A stretch of 64,000 nucleotides of DNA from XN24 sp035514535 (lineage in GTDB: Bacteria > Pseudomonadota > Gammaproteobacteria > Steroidobacterales > XN24). The stretch is from assembly GCA_035514535.1 (NCBI GenBank), contig DATKAZ010000042.1, positions 1 through 64,000 on the forward strand, read 5' to 3'. The notes under the pieces were generated by a model that was not told the DNA's origin, did not search any database, and was given only the letters and a program-made list of their open reading frames with translations. Shown here piece by piece: positions 26,348-34,922 of the stretch (its first letter is position 1; each line of letters opens with the position of its first letter). The position numbers were made by a program, and so were the translations under genes.

Positions 26348-26713
26348 TTAAATCCGGGCGGCCGCCACGGCCAGCGCCACCCAGCCGACGAGGAAGGCTG
26401 CACCGCCGATCGGCGTGATGGCGCCCAGGCCGCGAACGCCGGTGAATGCCATGGCGTACAGGGAACCCGAGAAAAGCAGGATTCCGGCCACGAAGGCCCA
26501 GCCGGCGACCTGCGCCGCCGGGGCCTGGCTCTGCTGCAGAATCCAGGCCGCGGCGAACAGCGCGAGCGCATGGTACATCTGGTAGCGTGCGGCCGTCTCG
26601 AACACTTCGAGCATGCGTGGCTCAAGCTGGCTTCTCAGCGCGTGCGCCCCGAACGCCCCGGCGGCGACGCCGAGTCCGCCGAAGATGGCGCCCATCAACA
26701 CGAAGATCTTCAT
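26348..26713 (-). CDS. DUF423 family small membrane protein
   Basis: The 121-aa protein has four membrane helices and the DUF423 signature block GVAAGAFGAHALRSQLEPRM followed by TAARYQMYHALAL. Function is unknown (YwdK/YgdD type). The start at 26713 (MKIFVLMGAIFGG) follows GGAG; an upstream frame to 26779 is not hydrophobic and is ignored. It lies 11 nt upstream of arfB and is probably co-transcribed with it. Confidence 0.88.
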   Translation of the reverse strand: MKIFVLMGAIFGGLGVAAGAFGAHALRSQLEPRMLEVFETAARYQMYHALALFAAAWILQQSQAPAAQVAGWAFVAGILLFSGSLYAMAFTGVRGLGAITPIGGAAFLVGWVALAVAAARI

Positions 26714-26910
26714 CCTGCCGGCGACTCCTCGCAAAGCCAACAACCCGGACCCTGAGGCGAGTGTACGACGACCGGTCAAGGAACTGGCCGATCCCCTGCG
26801 CGCATGGAACCAAATTTACGGCCCGATCGTTTATAGGGGTAACAGCCGGGTGATTTAAGTAACCACACCCGAGTTTGTTATGCTGAACGCAACTAAGGAT
26901 GTCTAACACC

Positions 26911-27309
26911 ATGAAGAGAAAGCTTGTTTTGATCTCAACCGGCGCTCTGCTGCTTGCTTTTAGCAGCGCCTGGGCGCAGGAAGCCGGTGAGGAAGATAAT
27001 GGGGAGGCCACGATCCAGCTGATAGGCGATGCTGAAGCTGAGCTGCCGGACGCGGTCACGGACGAGATTACGCTGCCGGCTTCGGTACCGGAAGATTCGG
27101 CCGCGGTGGTCAATGCACAGCATGGACTCGACCGGGCGAATGAAAATCGTGCACGGCGAGAGTTTGGGCTCGCAACGGCCGAAGAAGCGCGCGAGCGCGG
27201 CGCCGGCATGGCGGAAGAAGCAATGAAAAACCGCGAAACTCGTGGCCGCTCCGAGAATCTCCCGGCGACTCCCGACGTTCCCAACCGCCGGGGCCCCCCG
27301 GGAACCTGA
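26911..27309 (+). CDS. Small secreted protein of unknown function
   Basis: From the ATG at 26911 the product is 132 aa with a clear Sec signal peptide (MKRKLVLISTGALLLAFSSA, cleavage near AWAQE). An in-frame ATG at 26899 sits too close to AAGGA to use it well, so the start is not certain. The mature part is acidic for about 60 residues, then rich in Arg, Glu and Ala (NENRARREFGLATAEEARER) and ends in a Pro/Arg tail. I recognise no family. A terminator follows, then an outer-membrane protein gene that may be functionally linked. Confidence 0.65.
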   Translation: MKRKLVLISTGALLLAFSSAWAQEAGEEDNGEATIQLIGDAEAELPDAVTDEITLPASVPEDSAAVVNAQHGLDRANENRARREFGLATAEEARERGAGMAEEAMKNRETRGRSENLPATPDVPNRRGPPGT

Positions 27310-27385
27310 AGTGATTTTGGCACCGTGCAAATGGAGTCGTCTGGCTTCGTGATCAGGTCAGGATAGGCGAACTTCAGAAACGCAG

Positions 27386-27416
27386 CCCGCCGCGGAACAT
27401 CGCGGCGGGTTTTTTT
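27386..27416 (+). terminator. Rho-independent terminator after the small secreted protein gene
   Basis: A 9-bp stem (CCCGCCGCG with CGCGGCGGG), a 6-nt loop and seven consecutive T lie 77 nt downstream of the gene at 26911-27309. Confidence 0.88.
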
Positions 27417-27453
27417 GCTACCGATCAACTTGTCTGAACCGAGGCTGGTGGTC

Positions 27454-28713
27454 ATGCGGCGGATTACTTCCACAGTTTGCGCAACGGCAATGACGCTGTT
27501 GATTTCGGCCATGGCGTTCGCGGCACCGGCCGAGGATTGGGAAGCGGCGAAGCTGGCCTTCGAACATGGCGAATACGCCTCTGCTTTGGAATCTTTCGAG
27601 GCTGCCAGAGACGCCGGAATGGATGGCCCGGCCGTCCACTACAACATCGCGGTGTCCCAGTTCAAGCTCGGGCAGTATGCGCGTGCGGCGCAAACCTTTG
27701 CATTGCTCGGCCAGCGTTTTCCGGCAATGCGTGGATTGGCGGAGTACAACCTGGGGCTCGTCTCACGCCGGCTTGGAAACAGCGCTGATGCCCAAAGGCA
27801 TTTTCTGCGGGCCTACGAATTGAGTCCCGATGACCCCAAGATTCGCATCCTCGCGTCCCGGCAACTACGAGAGCTCGAGCCTGACATTGAGAGCGCATCG
27901 CGTTGGCGTGGCGCGATTGGGATTCGGGCAGGGCACGACGATAACGTCGCGCTGCGTGACGAGGCGGGTTTGGCGGCAGGAACGACGACTGAAAGTCCCT
28001 TGACCGAAATTTTTGCCGTAGTCCAGGGGCCGTGGGACGGACGAAATGGCATCCGCTTCGACGGCAGCCTCTACGCGATCAGATACTTCGACGCCGATGA
28101 TTTCGACCAGTCCGAGATCCGCGGCGCCGTATTCTACGACTGGCGAGCCGAGGAATGGCGTTTTCAGGCCGGCGTCCACGCCAGCGCCGGCACTTTGGGC
28201 GGCGATGCTTTTGATCGGAAAGCCGGGGTGCACGGGCGCATCGTCCGCTACCTGGGGCGCACCGCTATGATCGACCTGCGCTACATCTACGATGATGTCA
28301 GTGATGCAGATTCGGTCTTTGCAGGCATCGAGGGCTCCCGCCAGCAACTGGACCTGCGTTATCGACGCTATTGGGACAGCCACAGGGTGCAGCTTCGCTA
28401 TTGGCGGGAAACCAATGACCGTGCAGACCCGGCGGTTTCGCCGGATCGCGATCGCCTGAGCCTCGATTACGGCTTTCGCCCGGCGACGGGGTGGGGTTAC
28501 GAGGTGGGTATCGATTTTCGCACTAGCGATTACGACGACCTTGCCACGGCGCGGGAAGAGGATCTGCTGACGCTCTGGGGCACACTGACGTACTCATTCA
28601 CGCGTGACTGGAGCGCGCTGCTGGAATATCGAGTTGCGGACAATGACTCGACGGACGAAAGTTTTTCTTACGATCGCACGCAAGTGACGCTTGGCCTGTT
28701 GAAGACGTTCTGA
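27454..28713 (+). CDS. TPR plus beta-barrel outer-membrane protein (Slam-like architecture)
   Basis: The 419-aa protein starts with a signal peptide (MRRITSTVCATAMTLLISAM, cleavage near AFAAPAE). Three to four TPR repeats follow at about 27-150 (FEHGEYASALESFEAARDAG, LGQYARAAQTFALLGQRFP). The rest is a run of amphipathic strands with alternating aromatic residues ending in a terminal Phe (LGLLKTF), typical of an outer-membrane barrel. TPR followed by a barrel is the layout of Slam/DUF560 (type XI secretion) proteins and some polysaccharide exporters. Assignment to Slam is inference only. ATG 27454 follows GAGG. Confidence 0.72.
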   Translation: MRRITSTVCATAMTLLISAMAFAAPAEDWEAAKLAFEHGEYASALESFEAARDAGMDGPAVHYNIAVSQFKLGQYARAAQTFALLGQRFPAMRGLAEYNLGLVSRRLGNSADAQRHFLRAYELSPDDPKIRILASRQLRELEPDIESASRWRGAIGIRAGHDDNVALRDEAGLAAGTTTESPLTEIFAVVQGPWDGRNGIRFDGSLYAIRYFDADDFDQSEIRGAVFYDWRAEEWRFQAGVHASAGTLGGDAFDRKAGVHGRIVRYLGRTAMIDLRYIYDDVSDADSVFAGIEGSRQQLDLRYRRYWDSHRVQLRYWRETNDRADPAVSPDRDRLSLDYGFRPATGWGYEVGIDFRTSDYDDLATAREEDLLTLWGTLTYSFTRDWSALLEYRVADNDSTDESFSYDRTQVTLGLLKTF

Positions 28714-28720
28714 TGGGAAT

Positions 28721-28795
28721 GATGGGGACACTGCTTGAAAGCAGCGTCCCCGGCCGCACGATAAGGGGACACTGCTTTCAAGCAGTGTCCCCATC
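28721..28795. repeat. REPIN-like doublet of family I palindromes
   Basis: Two family I copies face each other: the outer arms 28721-28744 and 28772-28795 are perfect 24-bp inverted repeats beginning GATGGGGACACTGCTTGAAA. Each copy can also fold on its own because it contains a nearby GTCCCC mirror. The doublet lies between the stops of the convergent barrel gene and dnaE2. Such head-to-head doublets are the unit (REPIN) that RAYT transposases are thought to spread. Confidence 0.85.
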
Positions 28796-28805
28796 CGTGT
28801 CTCCA

Positions 28806-31800
28806 TCAGTGGAAGTCCCGCGAGCGCACGTCGAGCAGGCCGAGCAGCGCGCTGCGATCGGCCATGCGCTCGGCGACGAGGTGCACCACCGGCCCCTCGC
28901 GCTGCACTCTGCCTGCGATCTCCAGCAGGCGCGCGCCGAGCAGCGGGCGGCGCCAGGCCTCGGCCACGGCCTGCCAGACGACGACGTTCGCCTGCCCGGT
29001 CTCGTCCTCCAGCGTCACGAACACCACGCCCTTCGCGCTGCCGGGTCGCTGCCGGTTGATAACGATCCCGGCATAGGCGGTCCGCGCGCCGTGCGGGGCG
29101 GCATTGAGTTCGGCGGCGCTCACCAGGCCGTCGTCCGCCAGCCGGTCCCGCAACAGCGCCAGCGGATGGCGGCCCAGCGTCAGGCCCGTGCTGCGGTAAT
29201 CCGCGACGATATCCCGCCCCTCGGTGGGCGCCCGCAGCAGCGGTACCCCCTCGCGGATACGCGTCTCCCGGAGCAGCGGCAGTGCCGGCTCCACGCCGGC
29301 GACGGCCCAGCCGGCACGGTAGCGGTGACCCGCCAGGGCCGCGAGCGCACCGGCCCGGGCCAGCGCTGCGAGATCGCCGCGATCGAGCTGCGCGCGCCGC
29401 GCGAGGTCATCCACGCCGTCGAGGGCGCGAGCCCGCCGCGCCGCCACCAGCCGTTCGGCCCCGGCGGCGGACAGGTCCGCGACCAGTCGCAGCCCCAGAC
29501 GCACCGCCGGCGCGCCGTCCTCGCGCCGCTCGAGCGTGCAATCCCGGTCACTGCAGCGAACGTCCACCGGGCGCACCTCGACGCCGTGGCGGCGCGCGTC
29601 CTGTACCAGCTGTGACGGTGCATAGAAGCCCATCGGCTGGCTGTTGAGCAGCGCGCACAGGAACGCCGCCGGCTCGTGCCATTTCAGCCAGGCCGAGACA
29701 TAGACCAGCAGCGCGAAGCTGGCCGAGTGCGACTCGGGGAAGCCGTACTCGCCGAAGCCGAGGATCTGGTGGAAGATCCGCCGCGCGAAGTCTTCCGCAT
29801 AGCCGCGCTGCTGCATGCCCTCGATGAGGCGTTGCTCGAAGGAGCCGAGTCCGCCCTTGCGTCGCCAGGCCGCCATCGCGCGGCGCAGTGCGTCGGCCTC
29901 GCCCGCGCTGAAGCCGGCGGCGACGATCGCGAGCTGCATGACCTGCTCCTGGAAGATCGGCACGCCGAGGGTGCGCTCCAGCACCCGGCGCACCTCCTCG
30001 TTCGGGTAGCTGACCGGCTCCTGGCCGTTCCGGCGCCGCAGGTAGGGATGCACCATGTCCCCCTGGATGGGTCCGGGACGGATGATTGCGACCTCGATGA
30101 CCAGGTCGTAAAAGCAGCGGGGGCGCAAGCGCGGCAACATGGCCATCTGGGCGCGCGACTCGATCTGGAACACGCCCATGGTGTCCGCCGCCGAGACCAT
30201 CTCGTACACCGCCGGGTCCTCCGCAGGCACCGTTGCGAGTGTCCAGTGCTGCCCGCGAAAGTGCCCGATCAGCTCGAAGCCGCGCCGGATCGCGCTCAGC
30301 ATGCCGAGGCCGAGTACGTCGACCTTGATCATGCCGACCGCGTCGAGGTCGTCCTTGTCCCACTGGATCACGGTGCGTTCCGGCATCGCGGCGTTCTCCA
30401 CCGGCACGAGTTCCTCAAGGCACTCGTCGGCGATCACGAAGCCGCCCACGTGCTGCGACAGGTGGCGCGGAAATCCGATCAGCTGGCCGGCCAGCACGAG
30501 CAGCCGCGCGATCAGCGGGTTGTCCGGGTCGAAGCCGACATCGCGGAACCGTTGCGGCGAAATCGCCGACTTGCCGTCCCACCACTGCATCGACTTCGCC
30601 AGCGTGTCCACCTGCAGGGGCGCCAGCCCGAGGGCCTTGCCGGCGTCGCGGACCGCGCTGCGCGGCCGGTAGCGGATGACCGTCGCGGCCAGCGCGGCGC
30701 GTTGCCGGCCGTATTTCGCATAGATGTACTGGATGACTTCCTCGCGCCGCTCGTGTTCGAAGTCCACGTCGATGTCCGGCGGCTCGTTGCGCTCCTTCGA
30801 GATGAAGCGCTCGAACAGCACGGACATGCGCGCAGGATCCACCTCGGTGATCCCCAGGCAGAAACAGACTGCGGAATTCGCCGCCGAGCCGCGTCCCTGG
30901 CAGAGAATTCCCAGGCCGCGCGCATGCGCGACGATGTCGTGCACGGTCAGGAAATAGGCCTCGTAGTCCAGCTCGCCGATCAGCGCGAGCTCGTGCCGCA
31001 CCGTCCGCTCGACCTTCGCGGGGGCGCCGCCGGGCCAACGGCGCGCCATCCCCTCCGCCGTCAGCCGCGCCAGCCACGACGACGGCGTCTCGCCGGCAGG
31101 GACGAGCTCGGCCGGGTAGTGCCAGTCGAGTTCGTCCAGCGTGAAGCTGCAGCGCCGCGCGATGCCGGCCGCGGCCGCGAGCAACGCCTCGGGATAGAGT
31201 TCCGCGAGCCGTGCGCGGCTGCGCAGATGACGCTCGCCGTTCGGCAGCAGCCGGCGCCCCAGTGTGTGCAGCGGCGTGTTCAGGCGGATCGCAGCCACGA
31301 GATCCTGCAGGGGTCGCCGGCCGGGCTCGTGCATGTGGACGTCGCCGGCAGCCACCCGCGGCAGGCCGACGCGGCGTCCGAGCGTCTCGAGCGCCGCGAG
31401 GCGCGCGGCATCGCGACCGCCCGCGAACAGCTCGACGGCAAGCCATGCTCGCCCCGCGAAATGCCCGGCCAGCCAGCACCCGTCCGCCTCGCCGGGCGTC
31501 TCGTCCGGCAGCCAGAGGACGAGGCAGCCTGGCAGGCCGTCCTCCAGGTCCGCGCGTGACAGGCGATACGCGCCCTTCGGCGCCGCGCGCCTCCCCCGCG
31601 TGATCAGCCGGCACAGCCGTCCATAGCCTGACCGGTCGGCCGCCAGCACCACGAGCCGCAAGCCGTCCTCGAGACGCAGCTCGCTGCCGACGACGAGCTT
31701 CAGTCCGCATTCGCGCGCCGCCTCCCAGGCCCGGACGACGCCGGCGACCGAGCACTCGTCGGTGAGCGCGAGCGCCTCGTAGCCGAGCTCAGCGGCGCGC

Positions 31801-31886
31801 TGCACGAGCTCCGCGGGATGCGACGCGCCCCGGAGGAAGGTGAAATTGGAGATGCAATGCAGCTCCGCGCAGGCCGGAATGCTCAT
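28806..31886 (-). CDS. dnaE2: Error-prone DNA polymerase DnaE2 (ImuC)
   Basis: This 1026-aa C-family polymerase performs SOS translesion synthesis with ImuA and ImuB. The N-terminal PHP domain begins AELHCISNFTFLRGASHPAE. The palm carries the catalytic acidic residues in PPDIDVDFEHERREEVIQYI. GYGFPESHSASFALLVYVSA and a C-terminal OB fold (VFVTLEDETGQANVVVW) complete the DnaE2 pattern. The C-terminus lacks the long clamp- and tau-binding region of DnaE1. ATG 31886 overlaps the imuB stop (ATGA); a longer frame to 32024 lies within imuB. Confidence 0.96.
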   Translation of the reverse strand: MSIPACAELHCISNFTFLRGASHPAELVQRAAELGYEALALTDECSVAGVVRAWEAARECGLKLVVGSELRLEDGLRLVVLAADRSGYGRLCRLITRGRRAAPKGAYRLSRADLEDGLPGCLVLWLPDETPGEADGCWLAGHFAGRAWLAVELFAGGRDAARLAALETLGRRVGLPRVAAGDVHMHEPGRRPLQDLVAAIRLNTPLHTLGRRLLPNGERHLRSRARLAELYPEALLAAAAGIARRCSFTLDELDWHYPAELVPAGETPSSWLARLTAEGMARRWPGGAPAKVERTVRHELALIGELDYEAYFLTVHDIVAHARGLGILCQGRGSAANSAVCFCLGITEVDPARMSVLFERFISKERNEPPDIDVDFEHERREEVIQYIYAKYGRQRAALAATVIRYRPRSAVRDAGKALGLAPLQVDTLAKSMQWWDGKSAISPQRFRDVGFDPDNPLIARLLVLAGQLIGFPRHLSQHVGGFVIADECLEELVPVENAAMPERTVIQWDKDDLDAVGMIKVDVLGLGMLSAIRRGFELIGHFRGQHWTLATVPAEDPAVYEMVSAADTMGVFQIESRAQMAMLPRLRPRCFYDLVIEVAIIRPGPIQGDMVHPYLRRRNGQEPVSYPNEEVRRVLERTLGVPIFQEQVMQLAIVAAGFSAGEADALRRAMAAWRRKGGLGSFEQRLIEGMQQRGYAEDFARRIFHQILGFGEYGFPESHSASFALLVYVSAWLKWHEPAAFLCALLNSQPMGFYAPSQLVQDARRHGVEVRPVDVRCSDRDCTLERREDGAPAVRLGLRLVADLSAAGAERLVAARRARALDGVDDLARRAQLDRGDLAALARAGALAALAGHRYRAGWAVAGVEPALPLLRETRIREGVPLLRAPTEGRDIVADYRSTGLTLGRHPLALLRDRLADDGLVSAAELNAAPHGARTAYAGIVINRQRPGSAKGVVFVTLEDETGQANVVVWQAVAEAWRRPLLGARLLEIAGRVQREGPVVHLVAERMADRSALLGLLDVRSRDFH

Positions 31887-33424
31887 CCGAAGAGGCCGTG
31901 CAGGTACCAGCCGGCCTCGTCCGTCCGTCCAGGCACGCCGGGCCGCTCGCGAAAGATCCACAACCGGGCGCCCGTCGCGGCCCTGGCGACCCAGTAGTCG
32001 CGGGTGATCTCGCGGCCGTCCCACCAGCCGGTCTCAAGCCGCTCGGGCCCGCTCTCGAAGCGCAGCTCGCCGTCGAGCCAGGGCCGGCCCGCGCGACTGC
32101 GCAGCGGCCGTGGCGACTCCAGCAGCCAGCCGGGCCGCAGTGTGCCGCCGGGCGCAGCCGCAGCAGTGCCGGCGCCCGGCTCGGCGACCCGCCAGGCCTG
32201 CTCCGGCCGATGCTCATCGAGCAGGCACAGGCCGTGCACGGCCTCGTGACCGAGGCGCGCCCGCAATCGCTCGACGAGACGGACCCCGGCCGTGCCGCCC
32301 GACTCGTCGCCAAACAGGCCGGCGAGGGCGGGGTCGAACGGTTCACCGGGTTCGGCCTCGAGCGTGACGCCGAGCACCGGCGCCGCCAATGCGAGGCGCT
32401 CGAGCCGTGCCGTGAACAACGCGCCGAAATGCGCCGCCTCGAGGCCGGGGCTGACGAGGCCGAGCGTCAGCACCGTGGCGGGACGGCGCATGTGCGCGAG
32501 CCGGATCGTGAGCAGGGCGACCGCCCGCTGGCGGGCACGCAGGAAACCCTCGAGCTCGACGAACAGCCCGTGCAGCGCACGCGCCAGGCGTGCCGTATCC
32601 GTGGTCTCGGCCGCCAGTTCCAGTTCGCCCCGGTAGCGCGGCGGCGGACAAAAGGTAGCGCGCGGATCCGCCAGCCGGCCCAGCGCCCGGTCGAGATCGG
32701 CGAGCGGCCCCCGGCCGATCCGGCGCGCAAAGCCGTCCCTGGGCAGGCGCAGGCACTCGGCCAGCGACTCGATCCCGAGGCCGCGCAGGGCCGCCAGGGT
32801 CGCCTCCGGCCAGCCGGTCACCGCCGGTCTCAGCCGGCCGATCCGGCCGGCCAGTGCCGCTGGATCCATCACGGCATCCGCCTCGCCGGCGCGCGCCAGC
32901 CACAACGCCGCCAGCGGCGTCGGCGCCACCGCATCCCGGCAGGCATGACTGCTCGAGCGCAGTGCCGTGCGAATTCGCCGGCGCAGTGCCTCGAGGCCGC
33001 CGAACAATCGCAGGCTGCCGCGCACCTCGAGCAGCAGCGCGGCGGGCGGCACGAGGCTCACGACCGAGGTGAACGCCCCGGCCCAGGCCGCCAGGCGCAA
33101 GAGCGTGTCATGCTCCGCGGCCTCGTCCCGCTCCAGCACCACGAGCCCCGGGCACAACGCGTGCGCCGCGTTCAGCGGCAGGCCCGGTGCCACGCCGTTC
33201 TCTGCCGCCGGCGTGCTGGCCTGCACGACCCGGCCCGCGTGATCCACGATGATCCTGGCGTCCTCGTCGACACATCCGCCGCTGCGCACCTCGAGCGGCA
33301 AGCGCGGCAGCCCCAGGCAAAGCCACAGCGGTAATACGGGCGTGCGCCCGGCGGCATACCCCGCCGCGACGGGCGCCAATGGCCCGGCAGGATCCGGGCG
33401 TGCCCGTGCCGTGGCCGTGTTCAT
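31883..33424 (-). CDS. imuB: Inactive Y-family polymerase homologue ImuB
   Basis: ImuB is a DinB-like scaffold without polymerase activity that tethers DnaE2 and ImuA to the sliding clamp. The 513-aa protein has Y-family features (PLWLCLGLPRLPLEV, the palm region RIIVDHAGRVVQASTPAAEN, little-finger part). The catalytic acidic residues expected of active enzymes are not recognisable, as in other ImuB proteins. ATG 33424 overlaps the imuA stop (ATGA). The frame upstream to 33667 is antisense-like and left out. Confidence 0.92.
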   Translation of the reverse strand: MNTATARARPDPAGPLAPVAAGYAAGRTPVLPLWLCLGLPRLPLEVRSGGCVDEDARIIVDHAGRVVQASTPAAENGVAPGLPLNAAHALCPGLVVLERDEAAEHDTLLRLAAWAGAFTSVVSLVPPAALLLEVRGSLRLFGGLEALRRRIRTALRSSSHACRDAVAPTPLAALWLARAGEADAVMDPAALAGRIGRLRPAVTGWPEATLAALRGLGIESLAECLRLPRDGFARRIGRGPLADLDRALGRLADPRATFCPPPRYRGELELAAETTDTARLARALHGLFVELEGFLRARQRAVALLTIRLAHMRRPATVLTLGLVSPGLEAAHFGALFTARLERLALAAPVLGVTLEAEPGEPFDPALAGLFGDESGGTAGVRLVERLRARLGHEAVHGLCLLDEHRPEQAWRVAEPGAGTAAAAPGGTLRPGWLLESPRPLRSRAGRPWLDGELRFESGPERLETGWWDGREITRDYWVARAATGARLWIFRERPGVPGRTDEAGWYLHGLFG

Positions 33425-34056
33425 CGCTCGCGCAGGGCGGCGACGGGCAGCGATCTCGACGCCCCGCCGCGATGCCTGGCCAGGCGCAGGCAGGCGCCCC
33501 CGGCATCCGCAATCAGGCTGAGCCGCAACGCCGCTGGCGACGGTGCCCCAAGCGCCGCAGGAGGACGAAACAGGATCAGCGGCGTGCGGCCCCCCTCCGC
33601 AGCGAGCTGCAGGCGTCGCAGGCGGCGCCCGTCCGCCCGCCCGACCCAGGCCAGCACGACCCGGCAACTGCCCGACTGCAGGGCCTGCTCGGTGGCCCAG
33701 AGCGTTTCCGCATCATCCCCGCCGCGCACCACCAGCACCCCGGCCAGGTCCACGCCGGCCGCCGCGAGCGCCGGCGCATAGGGCAGGAACGGCGGCGAAA
33801 TCCAGGCTATCCAGGTGGCCGTACGCGCGCGCCCGGCGTTGGCGAGCCGGGCCAGCAGCGGCATGAACAACGTCAGCTCACCGCTGCCCCAGCACTCCAC
33901 CGCGACTTCCGTGATCATCGCTGCAGGCCAGCCGCCGCCGGGCAGCAGCGCATCGAGTTCCGGGTAGCCGCTGGGCAGCGTCGGCCAGTGTCGCTGCCGG
34001 CGCCCCGCCCGCCATATCCGCGGATCCTCCAGCAGTTCCTGCAGCGGTTCAGCCAC
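33421..34056 (-). CDS. imuA: Translesion synthesis accessory protein ImuA
   Basis: ImuA is a RecA/SulA-like protein required for ImuB-DnaE2 mutagenesis. The 211-aa sequence shows LPSGYPELDALLPGGGWPAA at the start and the RecA-like core (ITEVAVECWGSGELTLFMPL, TATWIAWISPPFLPYAPALA). The start is a GTG at 34056 with only a weak ribosome-binding site. It follows lexA in the same direction with a 151-bp gap occupied by an AT-rich inverted repeat, and no LexA box is visible in that gap. Confidence 0.9.
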   Translation of the reverse strand: MAEPLQELLEDPRIWRAGRRQRHWPTLPSGYPELDALLPGGGWPAAMITEVAVECWGSGELTLFMPLLARLANAGRARTATWIAWISPPFLPYAPALAAAGVDLAGVLVVRGGDDAETLWATEQALQSGSCRVVLAWVGRADGRRLRRLQLAAEGGRTPLILFRPPAALGAPSPAALRLSLIADAGGACLRLARHRGGASRSLPVAALRER

Positions 34057-34061
34057 TTCAT

Positions 34062-34194
34062 TCTCGCGCAGAGACGCGGAGGTGCAGAGAAAAAAAGAGA
34101 TAAAAAATATTTAAAACCATATATTTATATCACTATCTTAATTTTATTTTTATATATCTCTGCGCCCTCTGCACCTCTGCGCCTCCGCGCGAAA
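34062..34194. repeat. AT-rich segment bounded by imperfect 28-bp inverted repeats
   Basis: Left arm 34062-34089 and right arm 34167-34194 match at 24 of 28 positions when one is reverse-complemented; the shared end is GGAGGTGCAGAG. The 77-bp interior (34090-34166) is almost pure A+T, in sharp contrast to the surrounding high-GC sequence. It separates lexA from imuA and contains no ORF. It resembles a small non-autonomous mobile or repeat element; function unknown. Confidence 0.75.
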
Positions 34195-34207
34195 ATCCTC
34201 TTCTTCC

Positions 34208-34816
34208 TCATGACTGGCGCACGACGCCCACGACGACGCCTTCGATGACGATGGCCTGCTGGTCGAGGTCCACGCGGATCGGCTCAAAGTCGGCGTTCTC
34301 CGGCAGCAGCCAGACGATCCTGCCCTCCTGCCGGTAGCGCTTCACGGTGACTTCGTCGTCGAGCCGGGCGACGACGATCTGCCGGCTGCGCACCTCCGGC
34401 GTGCGATGCACCGCGACCAGGTCGCCGTCGAGGATGCCGGCGTCCTTCATGCTCATGCCGTGCACCTGGAGCAGGTAATGCGGGCGCGGTCTGAACAGGG
34501 CCGGGTCGATCTCGTAACGGCCCTGGATGTGCTCCTCCGCAAGAATCGGGCGTCCCGCCGCGACCCGCCCGACCAGCGGCAAGCCGGCGGCCGCCCGCGG
34601 GGACTCCTTGAGGCGAATGCCGCGGGATGCGCCCGGCACCAGTTCGATGACCCCCTTGCGCGCCAGCGCCCGGAGGTGCTCCTCCGCGGCATTCGCGGAA
34701 CGGAAGCCGAGCGCCGTAGCGATCTCCGCACGGGTCGGGGGCATGCCGGAGTCCTCGATGATCTCCCTGACCAGGTCGAGGACCTGGCGCTGTCGCGCAG
34801 TCAGCTTGTCTCGCAT
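34208..34816 (-). CDS. lexA: LexA repressor
   Basis: LexA represses the SOS regulon and cleaves itself when bound to RecA filaments. The 202-aa protein has the winged-helix DNA-binding domain (PTRAEIATALGFRSANAAEE), the Ala87-Gly88 cleavage site in GRVAAGRP, and the Ser122/Lys159 dyad (HGMSMKDAG and DDEVTVKRY). Its own promoter carries a LexA box, so it is autoregulated. It stands at the head of the imuA-imuB-dnaE2 mutagenesis genes, an arrangement seen in several proteobacteria. Confidence 0.97.
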   Translation of the reverse strand: MRDKLTARQRQVLDLVREIIEDSGMPPTRAEIATALGFRSANAAEEHLRALARKGVIELVPGASRGIRLKESPRAAAGLPLVGRVAAGRPILAEEHIQGRYEIDPALFRPRPHYLLQVHGMSMKDAGILDGDLVAVHRTPEVRSRQIVVARLDDEVTVKRYRQEGRIVWLLPENADFEPIRVDLDQQAIVIEGVVVGVVRQS

Positions 34817-34827
34817 GTCCGGGTCCT

Positions 34828-34843
34828 CTGTGCGGATGAACAG
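34828..34843 (-). promoter_or_regulatory. LexA (SOS) box upstream of lexA
   Basis: The sequence reads CTGT-N8-ACAG (CTGTGCGGATGAACAG on the plus strand), the classical gammaproteobacterial LexA box spacing, 12 nt upstream of the lexA start. A further half-site, TACTGTATATA on the minus strand, overlaps the -10 region just upstream (34863-34853). Confidence 0.75.
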
Positions 34844-34851
34844 TACATGCG

Positions 34852-34879
34852 ATTATATACAGTATGGCGCCCGCGGCAA
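34852..34879 (-). promoter_or_regulatory. lexA promoter
   Basis: On the minus strand TTGCCG (34879-34874) and a consensus TATAAT (34857-34852) are spaced by 16 nt. The LexA half-site overlaps the -10 and the full box lies just downstream, consistent with autorepression. Confidence 0.7.
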
Positions 34880-34922
34880 GCCCCGCCGGCGCTCGCGCAG
34901 CGCCCCGGAATCAGGCGTTTGC

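Noticed and set aside
29676..31559. A 627-codon frame antisense to dnaE2, and similar long frames opposite gspD and mfd
   Set aside because: Same GC artefact; amino-acid composition is unlike any protein family and each lies fully within a well-recognised gene.
31887..32024. N-terminal extension of DnaE2, with similar extensions of ImuB, FabH, PlsX and Aat
   Set aside because: The extensions overlap the upstream genes and are low-complexity Arg/Pro/Ala. ATGA or GTGA junctions mark the better starts for most of these; PlsX alone keeps a short extension because of its ribosome-binding site.
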